NCBI RefSeq assembly: GCF_000428945.1
Contig: NZ_AUAX01000015.1
Span: 1-64,000, forward strand
Length of the DNA: 64,000 nt
Reading direction: 5' to 3'
DNA from: Hamadaea tsunoensis DSM 44101
GTDB taxonomy: Bacteria > Actinomycetota > Actinomycetes > Mycobacteriales > Micromonosporaceae
Under the pieces are notes generated by a model. It worked only from the letters and a program-made list of their open reading frames with translations, had not been told where the DNA came from and made no database searches. Each line of letters opens with the position of its first letter. Position 1 is the first letter of the stretch. A program made the position numbers and the translations under genes. Shown one piece after another: positions 17,202 to 25,317 of this stretch.

Positions 17202-18179
17202 TCAGGCGGCCACCGCCAAGACGATCTTCCCGACGGTGGCGCCCTCGTCGAGTCGCTTGTGGACGGAGGCGGCCTCGTCGATCGGCACGATCTCGGCGAT
17301 GTCGAACCGGACCCGCCCCGCGGCCACCAGGTCGAGGACCGCCAGCGCGTGCGCCCGCCACAACGCCGGGGCCCGGCGGGCCAGATCGCCGATGTTGTAG
17401 CCGCCGACCGTCCGGTTGTTCTTCCACAGCGGCTGCACCGGCAGCGTCAGATCCGGCTCCCCGGCGGCGTTGCCGAACGCCACCAGCCGGCCGAACGGGG
17501 CGAGCAGCGGGATGCTGTCGGCGCGTACCCGGCCGCCGACGGGGTCGAGCACCACGTCGACGCCACGGCCGCCGGTCGCCTCCAGGACGGCGTCCGCGTA
17601 CGCGGATCGGGGCAGGACGAGGTCGTAGCCCGACCGCAGGGCGTGGGCCGCCTTGGCCGGATCGCCGACGGTGCCGATGATCTGGTGCGCACCGAGCGCG
17701 CGGGCGATCTGCCCGGCCAGCGAGCCGACCCCGCCCGCCGCCGCGTGCACGAGCACGGTGTCCCCCGCCGTCACCCGGCCGGCCGCGACCACCCCGTACG
17801 CCGTCGGCGCGATGCAGCCGAAGCCGCCGGCCGCCGCCAGGTCCCAGCCGTCCGGCAGCGGCAGGACGAACGCGGCGGCGACGGCGACCTGCCCGGCATA
17901 ACCGCCGAACGCCGGCAGGTACGCCGCCACGGGCTGGCCGACCGTGAACGCGTCGACACCCGGGCCGAGCGCGGCCACGGTTCCCGACACCTCCAGCCCC
18001 GGCACCTCGATCCCGTCGGCGGGACCGAACACGCCCCGCCGGTGCTCGGCCTCGGCGTAGTTCACCCCCGCGTACGCGACCCGGATGACCACCTCGCCCG
18101 GGCCTGCCACCGGATCGGGCAGCGTCACCCGGCGCAGCACCTCGGGGCCGCCGGCCACGTCGAATCCGATCGCCTCCAT
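17202..18179 (-). CDS. Zinc-independent MDR / quinone oxidoreductase
   Basis: 325 aa medium-chain dehydrogenase/reductase of the QOR type. It has AGVNYAEAEHRRG, the nucleotide-binding VHAAAGGVGSLAGQIARALGA (about 146-166) and GRVRADSIPLLAPFGRLVAFG, and lacks zinc ligands. Expected to reduce quinones or enones with NADPH. It is divergent from the MarR gene at 18251 with a 71-bp shared promoter region, a pairing typical for electrophile- or quinone-response units. It converges with the LUD gene across an 80-bp gap in which no clear terminator was seen. Confidence 0.9.
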   Translation of the reverse strand: MEAIGFDVAGGPEVLRRVTLPDPVAGPGEVVIRVAYAGVNYAEAEHRRGVFGPADGIEVPGLEVSGTVAALGPGVDAFTVGQPVAAYLPAFGGYAGQVAVAAAFVLPLPDGWDLAAAGGFGCIAPTAYGVVAAGRVTAGDTVLVHAAAGGVGSLAGQIARALGAHQIIGTVGDPAKAAHALRSGYDLVLPRSAYADAVLEATGGRGVDVVLDPVGGRVRADSIPLLAPFGRLVAFGNAAGEPDLTLPVQPLWKNNRTVGGYNIGDLARRAPALWRAHALAVLDLVAAGRVRFDIAEIVPIDEAASVHKRLDEGATVGKIVLAVAA

Positions 18180-18202
18180 GTCCCACCCAGCCTCTCGCTC
18201 GC

Positions 18203-18240
18203 GAAAGTACTTCCAGATGGGAGAATTTCACATGGGAGTA
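18203..18240. promoter_or_regulatory. Candidate MarR operator region
   Basis: A palindromic AAGTACTT core (18205-18212) and two direct ATGGGAG copies (18217 and 18232) lie in the 71 bp between the divergent MDR and MarR genes. Confidence 0.4.
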
Positions 18241-18250
18241 TCATGGCGGC

Positions 18251-18640
18251 GTGAACGCGAGAAGGATCACAGCGCAGGGCCGCGCCGGGCAGGCCGCCGC
18301 CTGGCGTGACGTCGCGCGTACCTATCAGCGGGTGTCGGCCGCGCTCGACAGCGCGCTGCGGCAGGCGCACGGCATCTCCGCCAACGACTTCGAGCTGCTG
18401 ACCGCCCTGGCTGGCGCCGACGACGGGCACCTGCGGATGCAGCGCCTCGCCGAGCAGACCGGCCTGCCGCTGAGCACGACGAGCCGGCTGGTCGGCCGCC
18501 TGGAGTCGACCGGGCTGCTGGCCCGCTACATGTGCCCCGACGACCGGCGCGGGGTCTTCACCCAGATCACCGACACCGGCCGGGCCGCGTTCGCGGCCGC
18601 CGGTCCGACCTTCGCCCAGGTCCTCGCCGAGCAGCTCTGA
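18251..18640 (+). CDS. MarR-family regulator
   Basis: 129 aa from GTG at 18251. Winged helix: ANDFELLTALAGADDGHLRMQRLAEQTGLPLSTTSRLVGRLESTGLLARYMCPDDRRGVFTQIT. It is shorter than usual because the C-terminal dimerisation helix ends at QVLAEQL. The position, divergent from the quinone oxidoreductase gene, suggests it represses that gene until a ligand or oxidant is present. Confidence 0.88.
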   Translation: MNARRITAQGRAGQAAAWRDVARTYQRVSAALDSALRQAHGISANDFELLTALAGADDGHLRMQRLAEQTGLPLSTTSRLVGRLESTGLLARYMCPDDRRGVFTQITDTGRAAFAAAGPTFAQVLAEQL

Positions 18641-18681
18641 CCGGCCCGAGGTCCATGACGCCACTCATTGCATGATCATTT

Positions 18682-18709
18682 ACGGTTCCGGAGCATGTAC
18701 CGGAACCGT
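18682..18709. terminator. Bidirectional terminator hairpin
   Basis: ACGGTTCCGG and CCGGAACCGT form a perfect 10-bp stem with an 8-base loop in the 80-bp gap between the convergent MarR and HxlR genes. Confidence 0.7.
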
Positions 18710-18720
18710 CCTGTCGGGCC

Positions 18721-19065
18721 TCAAGATTCTGACGCGATGTCGTCGGCCGCCCAGTCCGACAGTGCGGTCAGTTGCCGGCGCAGCGACAGACCGCGGTCCG
18801 TCAGCGCGTACTCGACCCGGCCACCGGCGGCGCTCGCCCGGCGACGGCTGACGATCCCCTCCTCTTCGAGGGTACGCAGGCAGCGGGTCAGCATCCGCCG
18901 GCTGATCCCCTCGATGCGGCGGTCGAGGTCGTTGAAGCCGTGTACGCCGTCGGCGAGTACCCGCAGCAGCGCGAGCGTCCAGGTGTCGCCCAGCCGGTCC
19001 AGGACGCGCCGGACCGGACACTCCCGGTACGCCTGCGCGCTCACCACGATGCCGTCAGTGGACAT
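18721..19065 (-). CDS. HxlR-family transcriptional regulator
   Basis: 114 aa. Typical HxlR signature: the N-terminal Cys in YRECPVRRVLDRLGDTW, then GFNDLDRRIEGISRRMLTRCLRTLEEEGIVSRR. It is divergent from the metallo-beta-lactamase-fold gene at 19113 across only 47 bp and probably regulates it. Confidence 0.9.
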   Translation of the reverse strand: MSTDGIVVSAQAYRECPVRRVLDRLGDTWTLALLRVLADGVHGFNDLDRRIEGISRRMLTRCLRTLEEEGIVSRRRASAAGGRVEYALTDRGLSLRRQLTALSDWAADDIASES

Positions 19066-19112
19066 GGATGTGCCTTCTTTCCGCAGCCGCGTACGCCGTC
19101 GAGGATCAGCGT

Positions 19113-19949
19113 ATGCACCTGATCGACTTGGGACGGGTCACCGCGACGCCCGTCCAGTATTTCGAGAACTGGCCGCTGCCGCCGACCGAGTTCTTCCCGG
19201 GCATCGACTCCGGCCTGTTCGCCGCGCACGCCGACCGGCTCGTGCCGGATCACTGGGATCCGGCCGCCGACCGCGTACACATCGTCGTGCGGAGCTGGCT
19301 GCTGCGCGGCGGCGGGCGTACGGTGCTCATCGACACCGGACTGGCCGGCCACGGCGACCTGCCCGCCGCGCTCGCCGCCGCGGGAACGGCGGCCGCGGAG
19401 GTCGACGTCGTCATCTGTACGCACCTGCACGCCGACCACGTCGGCGGGAACACCCGCGAGGCGGCGGGCGGCGGCCGGGTGCCGGCCTTCCCGAACGCCA
19501 CCTACCTGTTCGCCGCGGCCGATCTGGAGTTCTTCCACCCGGACCGGCTCGTCGAGCAGCCGGGCCGCAGCGCGGCGGTGTACGCGGCGTCGGTGCAGCC
19601 GGTCCTCGACGCCGGGCAGGCCGTGGCCTGGACCGGCGAGTACGCCGTCGACGGTGATCTGCGGCTGGTCGCCGCGCCCGGCCACACCCCGGGTCACGCC
19701 GTCGTCCGCGTGGAGGCCGGCGGCCGGGCCGCGGTCTTCGCCGGGGACCTGATGCACTCCCCGGTGCAGGTGCTGTCCCCCGGGACGTCGAGCTGTTTCT
19801 GCCACGATCCCGCGCAGGCCGCCCGGTCCCGCCGCGAGGTCCTGCGCTGGGCGGCCGACCGGGGAGCCCTCGTGATTCCGGCCCACTTCGGCGGCGCCGG
19901 GGCGGTCGGCGTCCAGGCCAATGGCCCGGGGTTCCGGATCGGCGACTGA
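19113..19949 (+). CDS. Metallo-beta-lactamase-fold hydrolase
   Basis: 278 aa from the ATG MHLIDLGRV, which has GAGGA seven bases upstream. Metal-binding residues are complete: THLHADH (HxHxDH), GHTPGHA, the bridging Asp in AGDLMH, and the final His in IPAHFG. The order and spacing fit quorum-quenching lactonases and related MBL hydrolases of the AhlD/AttM branch, but the substrate cannot be read off. It has no signal peptide, so it is cytoplasmic. Confidence 0.88.
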   Translation: MHLIDLGRVTATPVQYFENWPLPPTEFFPGIDSGLFAAHADRLVPDHWDPAADRVHIVVRSWLLRGGGRTVLIDTGLAGHGDLPAALAAAGTAAAEVDVVICTHLHADHVGGNTREAAGGGRVPAFPNATYLFAAADLEFFHPDRLVEQPGRSAAVYAASVQPVLDAGQAVAWTGEYAVDGDLRLVAAPGHTPGHAVVRVEAGGRAAVFAGDLMHSPVQVLSPGTSSCFCHDPAQAARSRREVLRWAADRGALVIPAHFGGAGAVGVQANGPGFRIGD

Positions 19950-19973
19950 CCGGACAGTCCGCCGTCCCGGTTT

Positions 19974-22409
19974 CTATCCGGCCTCCTCCTCGGCCCGGCC
20001 GCCGGCGGAACCGGACAGCAGCGCCCGGACCCGGTCCGCCTCCGGCACACCGAGGCCCGCATAGCCCGCGAGCCCCGCCGACCACCACCCGGCCGCCCGC
20101 GTACGGTCGCCGAGCCCGGCGTACGCCGACCCCAGCCCCTCGGCCGCGCGGGCGCCCTCGAACCGGTCCCCCGTACGCTCCGCCCAGCCGAGTGCTTCGC
20201 GGTGCGCGTCGACGGCCTCGGCGTACCGGCCGGTGGCCAGCAGCACCTCCCCCAGGCCGTTGAGCGTCTCGGTCTCCAGGCTGCGGTCGGCGGTCTCCCG
20301 GCTGACGGACAGCCCGCGCCGCAGCAGTTCGAGGGCCTCGGCGTACGCGCCCCGTCGCGTGTGGACGGTCCCGAGGGTGGTGAGCGCGCTGCCGACGCCG
20401 GCCCGGTCGCCTGCCGCCTCGCACTGCTCCAGCGCCCGCGTCAGGTGGGCCAGCGCCGCGTCGTGCTCGCCGAGCAGGGATTCGACCGCGCCGAGGTTGC
20501 CGAGCGCGTAGCCCTCCAGGCGTACCTCGCCGAGCGCCGCGAACAGTTCGGCTGCCCGGTGGTGGTGCGCGGCGGCTTCCGCGTACCGGCCGCGCCTCCT
20601 GTGGACAGTCCCGAGGTTCAGCAGCTGCCCCGCTTCGCCGTACCGGTCGCCGTCCGCGCGGTGCAGGGCGAGCGCCGCCGTCATGTGGTCGGCCGCCTCG
20701 GCGTACCGGCCCTGGCGCTCGCAGACCAGCGCCAGCCGCCCGGTCGTCCTGGCCCCGCCCCCGGCCCCCAGCGCCCGTTCGTACAGCGCCCGCGCCTGCG
20801 CGAGATCGCCCAGCCAGCCGTGCGCGCCGCCGAGGTTCGTCAGCACCTCCGCGTCCTGCGGCGCGACTCCCGCCGCCGCGCCGTGCACGGCCAGCGCCTC
20901 CTGGAGGTGCCCGCCGACCTCGAACACCCGCCACAGCGCCCGCGACAGGGCGACGCTGTGCCGCGGCCAGCCGTGCCGCGCGGCGTACCGGGCCGCGGCC
21001 ACCAGGTTCGCCCGCTGCTCGTCGCACCATTGACGGGCATCATCGCGTACGCCGAGCGGCCGCTCGTTCTCCGTCGCGGTCCACGGCACCGGCGGGTCGT
21101 GGGGGAACAGGGTCCGGGCCGCGTGGACGGCCGTCGCCGTGTAGTGGTCGAACAGTCGGGTCAACGCCGGGCGCACCTCCTCGGGCGGCGCGGTCTCGGC
21201 CGCGTACGCGCGCAGCAGGTCGTGCAACGTGAAGCCCGGTTCGACGAGGTGCGCGCCGGCCAGCTCCGCCAGTGCGGTGTGCGCCCCGGCCACGGTCAGG
21301 TCGCCGAGCGCCGCCGCGGCGTACACGTCGAAGGAGGTTCCGGGGTGGAGTCCGACGAGGCCGAACAGGCGCGCGGCGGCCGGGCTGAGGCGGGCCCGCG
21401 ACCAGGAGAAGACCGTACGCACGGCGGCGCGGGGGTCGCCGGGGTCGAGCAGGTCGAGGCCGGAGCCGGCGCGGAAGCCGGCGACGAGGGCGGCGAGCGG
21501 CCGGTCGGCGCGGGCGGCGGCGACGCGCAGGGCGAGCGGCAGCCGGGCGCAGCAGGCGGCGAGCTCGGCGGCATCATGGCGGGTGAGCCGTTCGTCCACA
21601 AGGGAGCGCAGCAGGGCGACGGCCTCCTCCTCGCTGAGGACGTCGAGTGGAACGCGGCGGGCGCCGTCGCGGGCCACCAGGCCGGGCAGGTCGTCGCGGC
21701 TGGTGACCACGACGCGGCAGTGCGCGCCGCCGGGCAGCAGCGGGCGCACCTGGTCGGCGGCGCAGGCGTTGTCCAGCAGCACGAGGACCCGCCGATCGGC
21801 CAGCTCGGTACGCCACCGCGCGGCGCGCTCGCCAGCGTCGGCGGGGATCTCCTCGGGACGGACGCCGCAGGCGCGCAGGAACGCGGCGAGGGCGTCGGCC
21901 GGCGGGACGGGCGCTCCGGCGTCGTAGCCGCGTAGGTCGACGTAGAGCTGCCCGTCGGGGAACCGGTCGGCGACGCTGTACGCCCACCGCACCGCCAGCG
22001 CGGTCTTGCCGACGCCGGCCGTGCCCGCGACGACGACCGGCCGGGGATCGGCGAGTGTCGCGTCCAGCGCCTCCCACGCGGCCGCCCGGCCCACGAACGG
22101 GTACGCCTGCGGCGGCAGCTGGCGCGGGACGGCGCGGCGGATCGCGGGCCGCCGGGCCTCCTCGACCCGGTCGCGGGCGGTGGCGAGCGCGCCCTGCTCG
22201 GCGGGCGTGGCGCCGAACAGCCGCACGAGCGTGTCGAAGCGGTCGGTCGGCGGGAGGACGCGGCCGCTCAGGTACTCCCCCACGATGCCGTGCGACCAGC
22301 CGGTCCCGGCGGCGATCTCGCGGTAGGTCAGCTCGGCCGTACCCCGGGCGCGGGCGTGCCGGCGGCGCAACTGGCGCAGGAGCCGGCCGAGATCCTCCAC
22401 AGAGGACAC
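19974..22409 (-). CDS. HTH - NB-ARC - TPR regulator (STAND ATPase, AfsR-like without SARP domain)
   Basis: 811 aa, GTG start; another GTG three codons on is possible. Residues 1-75 are an XRE-type HTH (LTYREIAAGTGWSHGIVGEYLSGRV). NB-ARC follows with Walker A GTAGVGKT (129-136), Walker B VLVLLDNA and the RNBS-like RVVVTSRDDLPGL. A winged-helix section (LFGLVGLHPG) is followed from about residue 490 by at least six TPR repeats (ALAHLTRALEQCEAAGDRAG, YAEALELLRRGLSVSRETAD and similar). Such proteins act as ATP-dependent switches for secondary metabolism or stress genes. The target is unknown; the secreted CBM2 gene 66 bp upstream on the same strand may be a separate unit. Confidence 0.9.
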   Translation of the reverse strand: MSSVEDLGRLLRQLRRRHARARGTAELTYREIAAGTGWSHGIVGEYLSGRVLPPTDRFDTLVRLFGATPAEQGALATARDRVEEARRPAIRRAVPRQLPPQAYPFVGRAAAWEALDATLADPRPVVVAGTAGVGKTALAVRWAYSVADRFPDGQLYVDLRGYDAGAPVPPADALAAFLRACGVRPEEIPADAGERAARWRTELADRRVLVLLDNACAADQVRPLLPGGAHCRVVVTSRDDLPGLVARDGARRVPLDVLSEEEAVALLRSLVDERLTRHDAAELAACCARLPLALRVAAARADRPLAALVAGFRAGSGLDLLDPGDPRAAVRTVFSWSRARLSPAAARLFGLVGLHPGTSFDVYAAAALGDLTVAGAHTALAELAGAHLVEPGFTLHDLLRAYAAETAPPEEVRPALTRLFDHYTATAVHAARTLFPHDPPVPWTATENERPLGVRDDARQWCDEQRANLVAAARYAARHGWPRHSVALSRALWRVFEVGGHLQEALAVHGAAAGVAPQDAEVLTNLGGAHGWLGDLAQARALYERALGAGGGARTTGRLALVCERQGRYAEAADHMTAALALHRADGDRYGEAGQLLNLGTVHRRRGRYAEAAAHHHRAAELFAALGEVRLEGYALGNLGAVESLLGEHDAALAHLTRALEQCEAAGDRAGVGSALTTLGTVHTRRGAYAEALELLRRGLSVSRETADRSLETETLNGLGEVLLATGRYAEAVDAHREALGWAERTGDRFEGARAAEGLGSAYAGLGDRTRAAGWWSAGLAGYAGLGVPEADRVRALLSGSAGGRAEEEAG

Positions 22410-22475
22410 CTGGGCGACCCGGAGATCCGGGTCGCCGGTGGCGTATGGGCGTACGCGACTGTCGATGTCCGCAGC

Positions 22476-23168
22476 TTAACCCGCCGTGCAGGGCCGCCCG
22501 TCGAGCGAGAAGGCGCTCGGCGGGGTGACGGGCGCCGGGCCGCTGCCGGCGAAGCCGACGGGCAGCTGCCCGCCCGGCGCGATGACGGCGCTGTACGCCA
22601 GCGGCGCGAGCGTCCCGGCCGTCCCCGACCTGGTGAGCGCGGCGTTGAACACAGAGCCGACCGTGATGGCGGCCGGCAGGCTGAACCCGACGCGCCAACC
22701 GGTAGTCGCAGCAACCGTCGTGTTGACCAGCGTCACCGTCGCGATGAAGCCGGTGCTGAAGGTGACGACCTGCACCCGGCAGGTGACATAGGGCGTGAGC
22801 GCGAGAGTCGTGACCGTACCCGTGGCCGACCGGGCCGAGGCGTTGCCCGCGGCGTCGAAGGCGACGACCGCGAAACTGTAGGAGGTCGCCGGGCTCAGCC
22901 CGGTGACACTCTGGAACCGCCCGCTCGGCGTGGTCGTGCGGATCGTCGTCCACACCCCGCCGACCAGCTGCTGCAGGTAGTAGCCGGCGACGCCGGTGTC
23001 ATCGGCCGACTCGCCCCAGGCCGCGTTCAGCGCGGTGGTCGTGACGCTGCTGAAGTTCGGCGCCGACGGAGCCGACGGCGGCGTCGAGTCGGCGGCGTAC
23101 GCAGGCGCCTGCATCAGCAGGGCGGCCGCCGTGGCCAGGGCGGCCAGGGCCGGTCTGTGCAGTCTCAT
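22476..23168 (-). CDS. Secreted FnIII + CBM2 protein without catalytic domain
   Basis: 230 aa from the ATG MRLHRPALAALATAAALL, with GGAAGGG upstream. Residues 1-26 are a Sec signal peptide (AYA-A). Residues 32-120 form one fibronectin type III domain (PPSAPSAPNFSSVTTTALNAAW ... VTGLSPATSYSFAVVAFDAAGN). Residues about 125-230 form a CBM2-like domain bounded by two Cys (YVTCRV, DGRPCTAG) but with few of the usual exposed Trp. It lacks any enzyme domain, so it may be a substrate-targeting or cell-wall decoration protein. There is no neighbour of related function. Confidence 0.82.
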   Translation of the reverse strand: MRLHRPALAALATAAALLMQAPAYAADSTPPSAPSAPNFSSVTTTALNAAWGESADDTGVAGYYLQQLVGGVWTTIRTTTPSGRFQSVTGLSPATSYSFAVVAFDAAGNASARSATGTVTTLALTPYVTCRVQVVTFSTGFIATVTLVNTTVAATTGWRVGFSLPAAITVGSVFNAALTRSGTAGTLAPLAYSAVIAPGGQLPVGFAGSGPAPVTPPSAFSLDGRPCTAG

Positions 23169-23260
23169 GGGAACCCTTCCGTGCTCGTCCGTGGAGTGGG
23201 CTGATTCTCCGTCGGCCGGGCGGCACGGCATCGATGTGTTGGACGGCGTTGGACAAGCCG

Positions 23261-23854
23261 TCAGCCGGTGATCTCGCGCAGGCGCTCCCGCAGGAACTCC
23301 GCCGTAGGATCGAACCACCGCTGCGGATGCCGCACCATGAAATGCCCGTCCCCTTCCACCAGCGCGAACCGTGCCCCGCTGCGGTCGGCGTACGCGCGGG
23401 AGGCGGCAGGATCGGTGATCCGGTCACGGGACCCGTGCAGGATCAGCGCGGGTGTGCGTACCAGCGGGTCGCCGGGTTCGATCCAGGGCGCGAGCGCGCA
23501 GACACCGGCGACCCCGGGGACGGCCGCGGCCGCGTACAGCACCGCACGGCCGCCCATCGAATGCCCGACGAGCAGGACCGGCCGGCCGCCGAACCGGCGT
23601 ACCGCCCAGGTCGCGTCCCGCGCGGCGTCCGCGGCGGCGCCGTTCCAGCCCCGGAACCGGTACCGCAGCCGCCAGACCTGCGCGTCGTACTCACGCGCCA
23701 ACGGCACCAGGGCACGGCTGAATCCCCACTGCCACAGATAGGTCAGCCGCCCCCGGCCCGCGGGCGCACGGCTGTCGGCCTGGCCGCCGTGCGCCACGAT
23801 GATCACCGCGCGGCTGCCCGTGCGGCGTACGCCTTCCAGGGCGGGTGCGCTCAT
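23261..23854 (-). CDS. Small alpha/beta-hydrolase
   Basis: 197 aa; the ATG MSAPALEG is preceded by GGAAGGAC, so the longer open frame upstream is not used. Nucleophile Ser in GHSMGG, Asp in LHGSRDRI and His in GDGHFMV complete the triad, in the size range of carboxylesterase/dienelactone-hydrolase-like enzymes. Substrate unknown. It lies 61 bp from the SUKH gene end on the same strand and could be read through from the Rhs/immunity operon, but the function looks unrelated. Confidence 0.82.
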   Translation of the reverse strand: MSAPALEGVRRTGSRAVIIVAHGGQADSRAPAGRGRLTYLWQWGFSRALVPLAREYDAQVWRLRYRFRGWNGAAADAARDATWAVRRFGGRPVLLVGHSMGGRAVLYAAAAVPGVAGVCALAPWIEPGDPLVRTPALILHGSRDRITDPAASRAYADRSGARFALVEGDGHFMVRHPQRWFDPTAEFLRERLREITG

Positions 23855-23915
23855 GTCCTTCCTTCGGAGCAGGCGGGGTACGCGGATGGCCGGACCCCGG
23901 TCTGACTCCCATGGT

Positions 23916-24443
23916 TCACCGCGCCGGATAACGCGCGAACACCGGATCCGGCCGGGGAAAGGCCCGTGGGAACACCTCGATGTACGTCGCGCGGGAGAGT
24001 ACGGCGACGAGGAAGTCGACGATGCCGCCGTCGAACTCCGGCCACTTCGTGTTGCGGGCACCGTTCGCGACGATCCGCCAGTCGTCGGGCCGGTCCTCGG
24101 GGTCGCGTATCCAGTAGACGGTGTCGCCGTTGTCCGTCACCGCGACGGGCAGCAGCCGGCCCGCATCGTAAGGAAGCGGCTCGTTGCCCGCCTGGAACGC
24201 CTCGAAGAGTTCCTCCATACGCTCCGCCTGGGCTTCCAGCTGGACATACACGGACGTGCAGCCCGGCTGGAGAACATGCAGGAACTTGTCGAAGGCACCC
24301 GGCCCGTACCGCTCCACCAGAAGCTTGTAGTCGGCGGGCAGCGTGAGGCCGAGCCTCGCCTCGGTCGCCGCCCAGTCCGGCGCCGGCACGACGCCGGCGG
24401 GTGGCGGCTCGACCACGAGGATCAGTTCGTCCAGAATGCTCAC
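23916..24443 (-). CDS. SMI1/KNR4 (SUKH) family protein, candidate immunity protein
   Basis: 175 aa from GTG at 24443, seven bases after the preceding stop codon; longer upstream frames overlap the other gene and are rejected. Pattern W-AATEARLGLTLPADYKLLVERYGPGAFDKFLHVLQP is the SUKH N-terminal signature, and DWRIVANG and PEFDGGIVDFLVAVLS match its C-terminal part. SUKH proteins are the commonest immunity proteins of polymorphic toxins. Here it is the third gene in line with the Rhs toxin at 25314-36521, which supports that role. The toxin partner cannot be proven from sequence alone. Confidence 0.82.
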   Translation of the reverse strand: MSILDELILVVEPPPAGVVPAPDWAATEARLGLTLPADYKLLVERYGPGAFDKFLHVLQPGCTSVYVQLEAQAERMEELFEAFQAGNEPLPYDAGRLLPVAVTDNGDTVYWIRDPEDRPDDWRIVANGARNTKWPEFDGGIVDFLVAVLSRATYIEVFPRAFPRPDPVFARYPAR

Positions 24444-24450
24444 GGGCAGA

Positions 24451-25317
24451 CTATGGCTGACGAACGGTCCGGATCGCCAGGGACGAGACGGGCAGCGAGC
24501 CGTCGCCGGCCCGCATCGCGGCGGCCCGGACGCCCGAGCCGGTGATATCGATCTCGGCCTCCCCGACGACGTGGGCCACTCCGGCCCGGCCGAGCGCCGC
24601 GAGGCACTCGTCGAAGCTCTCGCCCACCGCTGCGAGCCCATCGCCCGTACGCGCGCCGGGCTTGGTCACGCACAGCCGCCGGGCCTGGTCCGCCTCGTCG
24701 TACTCGACGGTGAGGCCGGCGAAGAACGTGTCCACCGGCTCGGCGTACATCGTCGACGCCATCCCGGGACCGAACGCCTGGCGGACGTCGGACCGCACCG
24801 CTCCCAGCGCTACGGGGCCTACGCGGTCGGCGTACACGGTGAGATCCGGTGGGCCGACCGGCGCGGCCGGCTCGAAGAAGTCGATCCGGCCCGGCGGATC
24901 GGCCACGTACGCCTCGACGGCGTCGAACGGCTCGTCACCGGCCTGCCCGCCGCGGGCCGACAACGCGAGGCCGGCCGCGCGGACGATCCAGAGGTCCCGT
25001 GAGCGGGTGACGTCCAGGCCGCGCTGTTCGAGGGTCTCGACGACCTGCCGGGCAGGGACGCTCAGCAGCGGAACTCCGTCGAAGGCCGGCTCGGCCGGCG
25101 GGATCAGCTCCACCGAGGCGAGCAGGCCCCCCGCCCGGAACGAGAGGATCAGGCCGTGGCCCCGGTAGAGATCCGAGCGCTCGGCCATCGCGGCACCCCG
25201 GCGAAAGGATTCGTTCGGAGCGCCGAGCAGCGCCCGGGTGCCTGTACGCGTACCGCCGAAGCGGAGGTCGCCGACGCGTTCGAAGGCGACCACCACCGTA
25301 CCGGCATCAGACGTCAT
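24451..25317 (-). CDS. Candidate immunity protein for the Rhs toxin (internally duplicated, unknown family)
   Basis: 288 aa. The start codon overlaps the stop codon of the giant Rhs toxin gene (ATGA), the tightest possible coupling and typical for toxin-immunity pairs. The protein appears to contain two copies of one domain: GDLRFGGTRTGTRALLGAP with SFRAGGLLASVELIPP in the first half, and GPVALGAVRSDVRQAFGP with AGLTVEYDEADQARRL in the second. No signal peptide or membrane segment is seen, so it would act in the cytoplasm. I do not recognise the family; the function is inferred from position. Confidence 0.72.
   Translation of the reverse strand: MTSDAGTVVVAFERVGDLRFGGTRTGTRALLGAPNESFRRGAAMAERSDLYRGHGLILSFRAGGLLASVELIPPAEPAFDGVPLLSVPARQVVETLEQRGLDVTRSRDLWIVRAAGLALSARGGQAGDEPFDAVEAYVADPPGRIDFFEPAAPVGPPDLTVYADRVGPVALGAVRSDVRQAFGPGMASTMYAEPVDTFFAGLTVEYDEADQARRLCVTKPGARTGDGLAAVGESFDECLAALGRAGVAHVVGEAEIDITGSGVRAAAMRAGDGSLPVSSLAIRTVRQP

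Noticed and set aside
24444-24641. Longer start for the SUKH protein
   Set aside because: The extra 66 codons are Arg/Ser-rich and lie inside the preceding gene in another frame; GTG at 24443 follows that gene's stop by seven bases.
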